From Shewanella violacea DSS12 (GTDB lineage Bacteria; Pseudomonadota; Gammaproteobacteria; Enterobacterales; Shewanellaceae), in the NCBI RefSeq assembly GCF_000091325.1, contig NC_014012.1:2400824-2464823 (forward strand): a stretch of 64,000 nt of DNA, read 5' to 3'. The translations under genes were made by a program, and so were the position numbers. Shown here in pieces: positions 61,721-64,000 of this stretch. The number at the start of each line of letters is the position of its first letter. Positions within the stretch are counted from its first letter, which is position 1. The notes below the pieces were generated by a model. It did not search any database, had not been told where the DNA came from, and saw only the letters and a program-made list of their open reading frames with translations.

Positions 61721-62311
61721 AGGGTAAGTCTTATAAAAGAGGAGTTAACAGGGGCAATTATTTATACTTCCTCCGTTTATAAGCTGTCATTGATTCACTG
61801 TCATAAAACCATAAACTGAATCAAGTATCCTCTTGGATCAATGTATTTCACTCACTCGATTATCCAATGTGTTTAAGATAAATCGGTTAAATTGAAACTC
61901 AAAGGCCGCCATTAACGCTAAATGAGACTAAATATAGTGATTAATACTTTTGACTTAGTAATCTAGATGTAACTAGTGCAAACGAATTAATATTATTGAG
62001 TCTAGAGCTGGTGATTATAATTGTGATGTTAAAATGATGAAGTTATGAGCGTCAGTATAAAACAATTACTTATATCTCATATTATTTAGTTATCAGATGA
62101 TAAAACAAGATTAGTCAATTAATCGTCAAGTGATGGTTTTAAGTCATTAATAAAAGTCTTATTTTACTATTACTTAGTCATGTAAAGGGAATGTTACAAT
62201 TCCAGCGACCTTGTCTTACCCTTGTTTTTTATACTCTTATTTCCCCAAATCCTTAAATGAATTAGGTTAATTCTGCCCCTGAGGCACAATTAATAAAAAT
62301 GGAGTTAAACC

Positions 62312-64000
62312 ATGTATAAGAAACAACTGATAGCAATAGCGGTCACTGCAGGATTAGCATCGGTCTCTATTCAAGCACAAGAGTATCAGGCACAAATGAT
62401 TGAGGTCGAACAATCACGTGCCATTGCAGATACCTATATTGTGGTGTTTAACACACCGAGTGTGCTCAACCTTTCAGATCAAATGTCTATCCAGAGCTAT
62501 GCCATTCAGCAAGCTAATCAACTGGCTAATCGTTTTAATATTAAGGTAAAGAAGAATTTCGGTAGTGCGCTTAATGGCGTGCTTGTTGGCGCGTCCCGCA
62601 AAGAGATCATGGCCATGCGCAATGATCCCAACGTTAAGTACATAGAGCAAGATCAGATGATGTCCATCAGCCCTATGATGAGCACAGCCGGAGATCAAGC
62701 GAGCCCAATCTGGGGTCTGGATAGACTGGATCAACGTGATTTGCCCTTAGATGGTAACTATCATTACGATTTCGATGGCACAGGCGTCACGGCTTATATT
62801 GTAGATACAGGTGTATTGACCACTCATAATGAATTTGGTGGTCGTGCCAGCAGTGGTTATGACTTTGTCGATAACGACAACGATGCTACCGACTGTAACG
62901 GGCATGGTACCCATGTGGCCGGTACAATAGGCGGTTCTAGCTATGGTGTGGCTAAGAATGTCAACGTAGTGGGGGTTCGCGTACTAGATTGTAACGGTTC
63001 GGGCACTAACTCTGGGGTGATTTCGGGTATTAACTGGGTGAAAGATAATGCTCAGGGGCCTTCGGTTGCCAATATGAGTTTGGGCGGTGGAGTGTCACAA
63101 GCCACAGATGATGCAGTTAATGCGGCAGTTGCAGCTGGGATAACCTTCGTGGTTGCTGCCGGTAACGATAACAGTAATGCCTGTAACTATTCACCAGCAA
63201 GGGCTGTGGATGCGATAACTGTCGGCTCGACAACCAGCAGTGATGGTCGCTCTAGCTTCTCTAACTATGGTAGCTGTTTAGATATCTATGCTCCTGGCTC
63301 TGACATCAAATCTGCTTGGTATAATTCTAATTCAGCCACTAAAACCATAAGTGGTACCTCTATGGCTGCGCCACATGTGGCAGGCGTTGCGGCACTTTAT
63401 TTGGATCAAACACCAACACTTACCCCCTCAGAGGTCGATGCTTTACTCTCGTCTAGGGCGACTACTGGTAAGGTGACCGATGCAAAGTCAGGGTCGCCTA
63501 ACGAGTTATTGTTTGCTCTGGAAGCTGCTGGTGGCGGTTGTGGTGATAATTGTCCGGTCAATGAGACTGAGCTGATCAATAATCAGGGTGTGAGCACCAG
63601 TGGTGCTACGGGCTCAGAGAGTGACTACTTTATTGATGTGCCGGCAGGCGCCACCTCGTTATCTGTTAACCTATCCGGTGGTAGCGGCGATGCAGATATT
63701 TATGTGCAGCAAGGCAGTAAGCCAACAAAGAGCAGTTATCAGTGCCGTCCCTATAAGAATGGTAACAATGAGTCCTGTAGCTTTAATAATCCAGCTGCCG
63801 GAAAGTGGTATGTCATGCTCCATGGCTACAGTGCTTATTCAAACGCGACGCTTAATGCTAGCTATTCAACAGGTGGCGGAGGAGGTGGTGGTAACTGCAC
63901 AGATGCCGATTGTCTAACCAACGGTGTTGCTGTCACTGGGATCACTGGGGCTAGGGGTTCAGAACAAGCTTTTAAGGTTTATGTTGAGGCGGGTTCACAA
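62312..64000 (+). CDS. secreted subtilisin-like serine protease with PPC domains (runs off window)
   Basis: A 563-codon open frame without a stop at the window end. ATG 62312 follows GGAG. Signal peptide about 1-22, inhibitor_I9-type propeptide (DTYIVVF ... DPNVKYIEQDQM) to about 115, then an S8 domain with Asp165 (AYIVDTGV), His198 (GHGTHVAG) and Ser350 (SGTSMAAPHVAG). A PPC domain follows (about 415-515) with GGSGDADIYV and CRPYKNGNNESCSF, a Gly-rich linker, and the start of a second PPC-like unit (TNGVAVTGITGARGSEQAF). It is probably secreted by the type II pathway. The PPC closely resembles those of the M4 protease at 46209. Confidence 0.93.
   Translation, partial: MYKKQLIAIAVTAGLASVSIQAQEYQAQMIEVEQSRAIADTYIVVFNTPSVLNLSDQMSIQSYAIQQANQLANRFNIKVKKNFGSALNGVLVGASRKEIMAMRNDPNVKYIEQDQMMSISPMMSTAGDQASPIWGLDRLDQRDLPLDGNYHYDFDGTGVTAYIVDTGVLTTHNEFGGRASSGYDFVDNDNDATDCNGHGTHVAGTIGGSSYGVAKNVNVVGVRVLDCNGSGTNSGVISGINWVKDNAQGPSVANMSLGGGVSQATDDAVNAAVAAGITFVVAAGNDNSNACNYSPARAVDAITVGSTTSSDGRSSFSNYGSCLDIYAPGSDIKSAWYNSNSATKTISGTSMAAPHVAGVAALYLDQTPTLTPSEVDALLSSRATTGKVTDAKSGSPNELLFALEAAGGGCGDNCPVNETELINNQGVSTSGATGSESDYFIDVPAGATSLSVNLSGGSGDADIYVQQGSKPTKSSYQCRPYKNGNNESCSFNNPAAGKWYVMLHGYSAYSNATLNASYSTGGGGGGGNCTDADCLTNGVAVTGITGARGSEQAFKVYVEAGSQ

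Overview
The window reads as a chromosome segment of a marine gammaproteobacterium, most likely Shewanella. The basis is recognisable gamma-type neighbours (a tapT/yfiP homologue, the mdtL-yidZ pair, ybiT), a Shewanella/Vibrio-style set of secreted proteases with PPC domains, moderate GC, and many dispersed palindromic intergenic repeats. Genus is an inference. No rRNA, tRNA or CRISPR array was seen.

Layout. 1-9.8 kb: core-type genes (tapT; mdtL with its LysR partner yidZ; hmgA for tyrosine catabolism and a divergent MarR regulator; a GIY-YIG endonuclease; a small Cys-rich protein) separated by dense repeats. 9.85-33.37 kb: a repeat-free, partly AT-rich defence island. It holds dptFGH on + (phosphorothioate-dependent restriction) and dndBCDE on - (DNA phosphorothioation). 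Their 3' ends face each other around an accessory cassette: an HNH nuclease with a probable phosphorothioate-binding N-terminus, a DUF262 protein, an AAA/TOPRIM (OLD-like) ATPase, a decayed second copy of dndE plus the end of dndD, an IS66 scrap and an orphan ORF. Outside dndB lies a three-gene operon (M15-like protein, small protein, phosphorothioation-associated methyltransferase) and, divergently, a YeeE/YedE-type sulfur importer. No dndA lies in the window, so a host cysteine desulfurase such as IscS would have to feed DndC. 33.38-64 kb: host genes again with dense repeats: MerR/VIT-VWA operon, MscS channel, FAD-dependent dehydrogenase, a large helicase IV-like protein, an M4 metalloprotease, a LprI-like protein, purA with a divergent LysR gene, ybiT, an acyl-CoA ligase, a diguanylate cyclase, a GNAT pseudogene and the start of a subtilisin-like protease.

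Repeats. Family A is a unit of about 85 bp made of two hairpins, bounded by CGTCTTTCCGG and CCGGGAAGACG. Family B is about 110-150 bp with a conserved internal hairpin, often fused to A at a fixed junction. Every copy left of the island has one orientation and every copy right of it has the opposite orientation, independent of gene direction; none lies inside the island. Near-identical A/B composites at about 9.63-9.72 kb and 38.07-38.15 kb are inverted relative to each other around the island.

How the genes may work together: DndBCDE mark DNA with sulfur and DptFGH attack unmarked DNA. The HNH and DUF262/ATPase genes lodged between them look like a second defence layer, and the adjacent sulfur importer may support the modification. 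The cassette at 18.77-22.64 kb, its linkage to a second dnd remnant, and the repeat polarity switch are the parts most worth following up.
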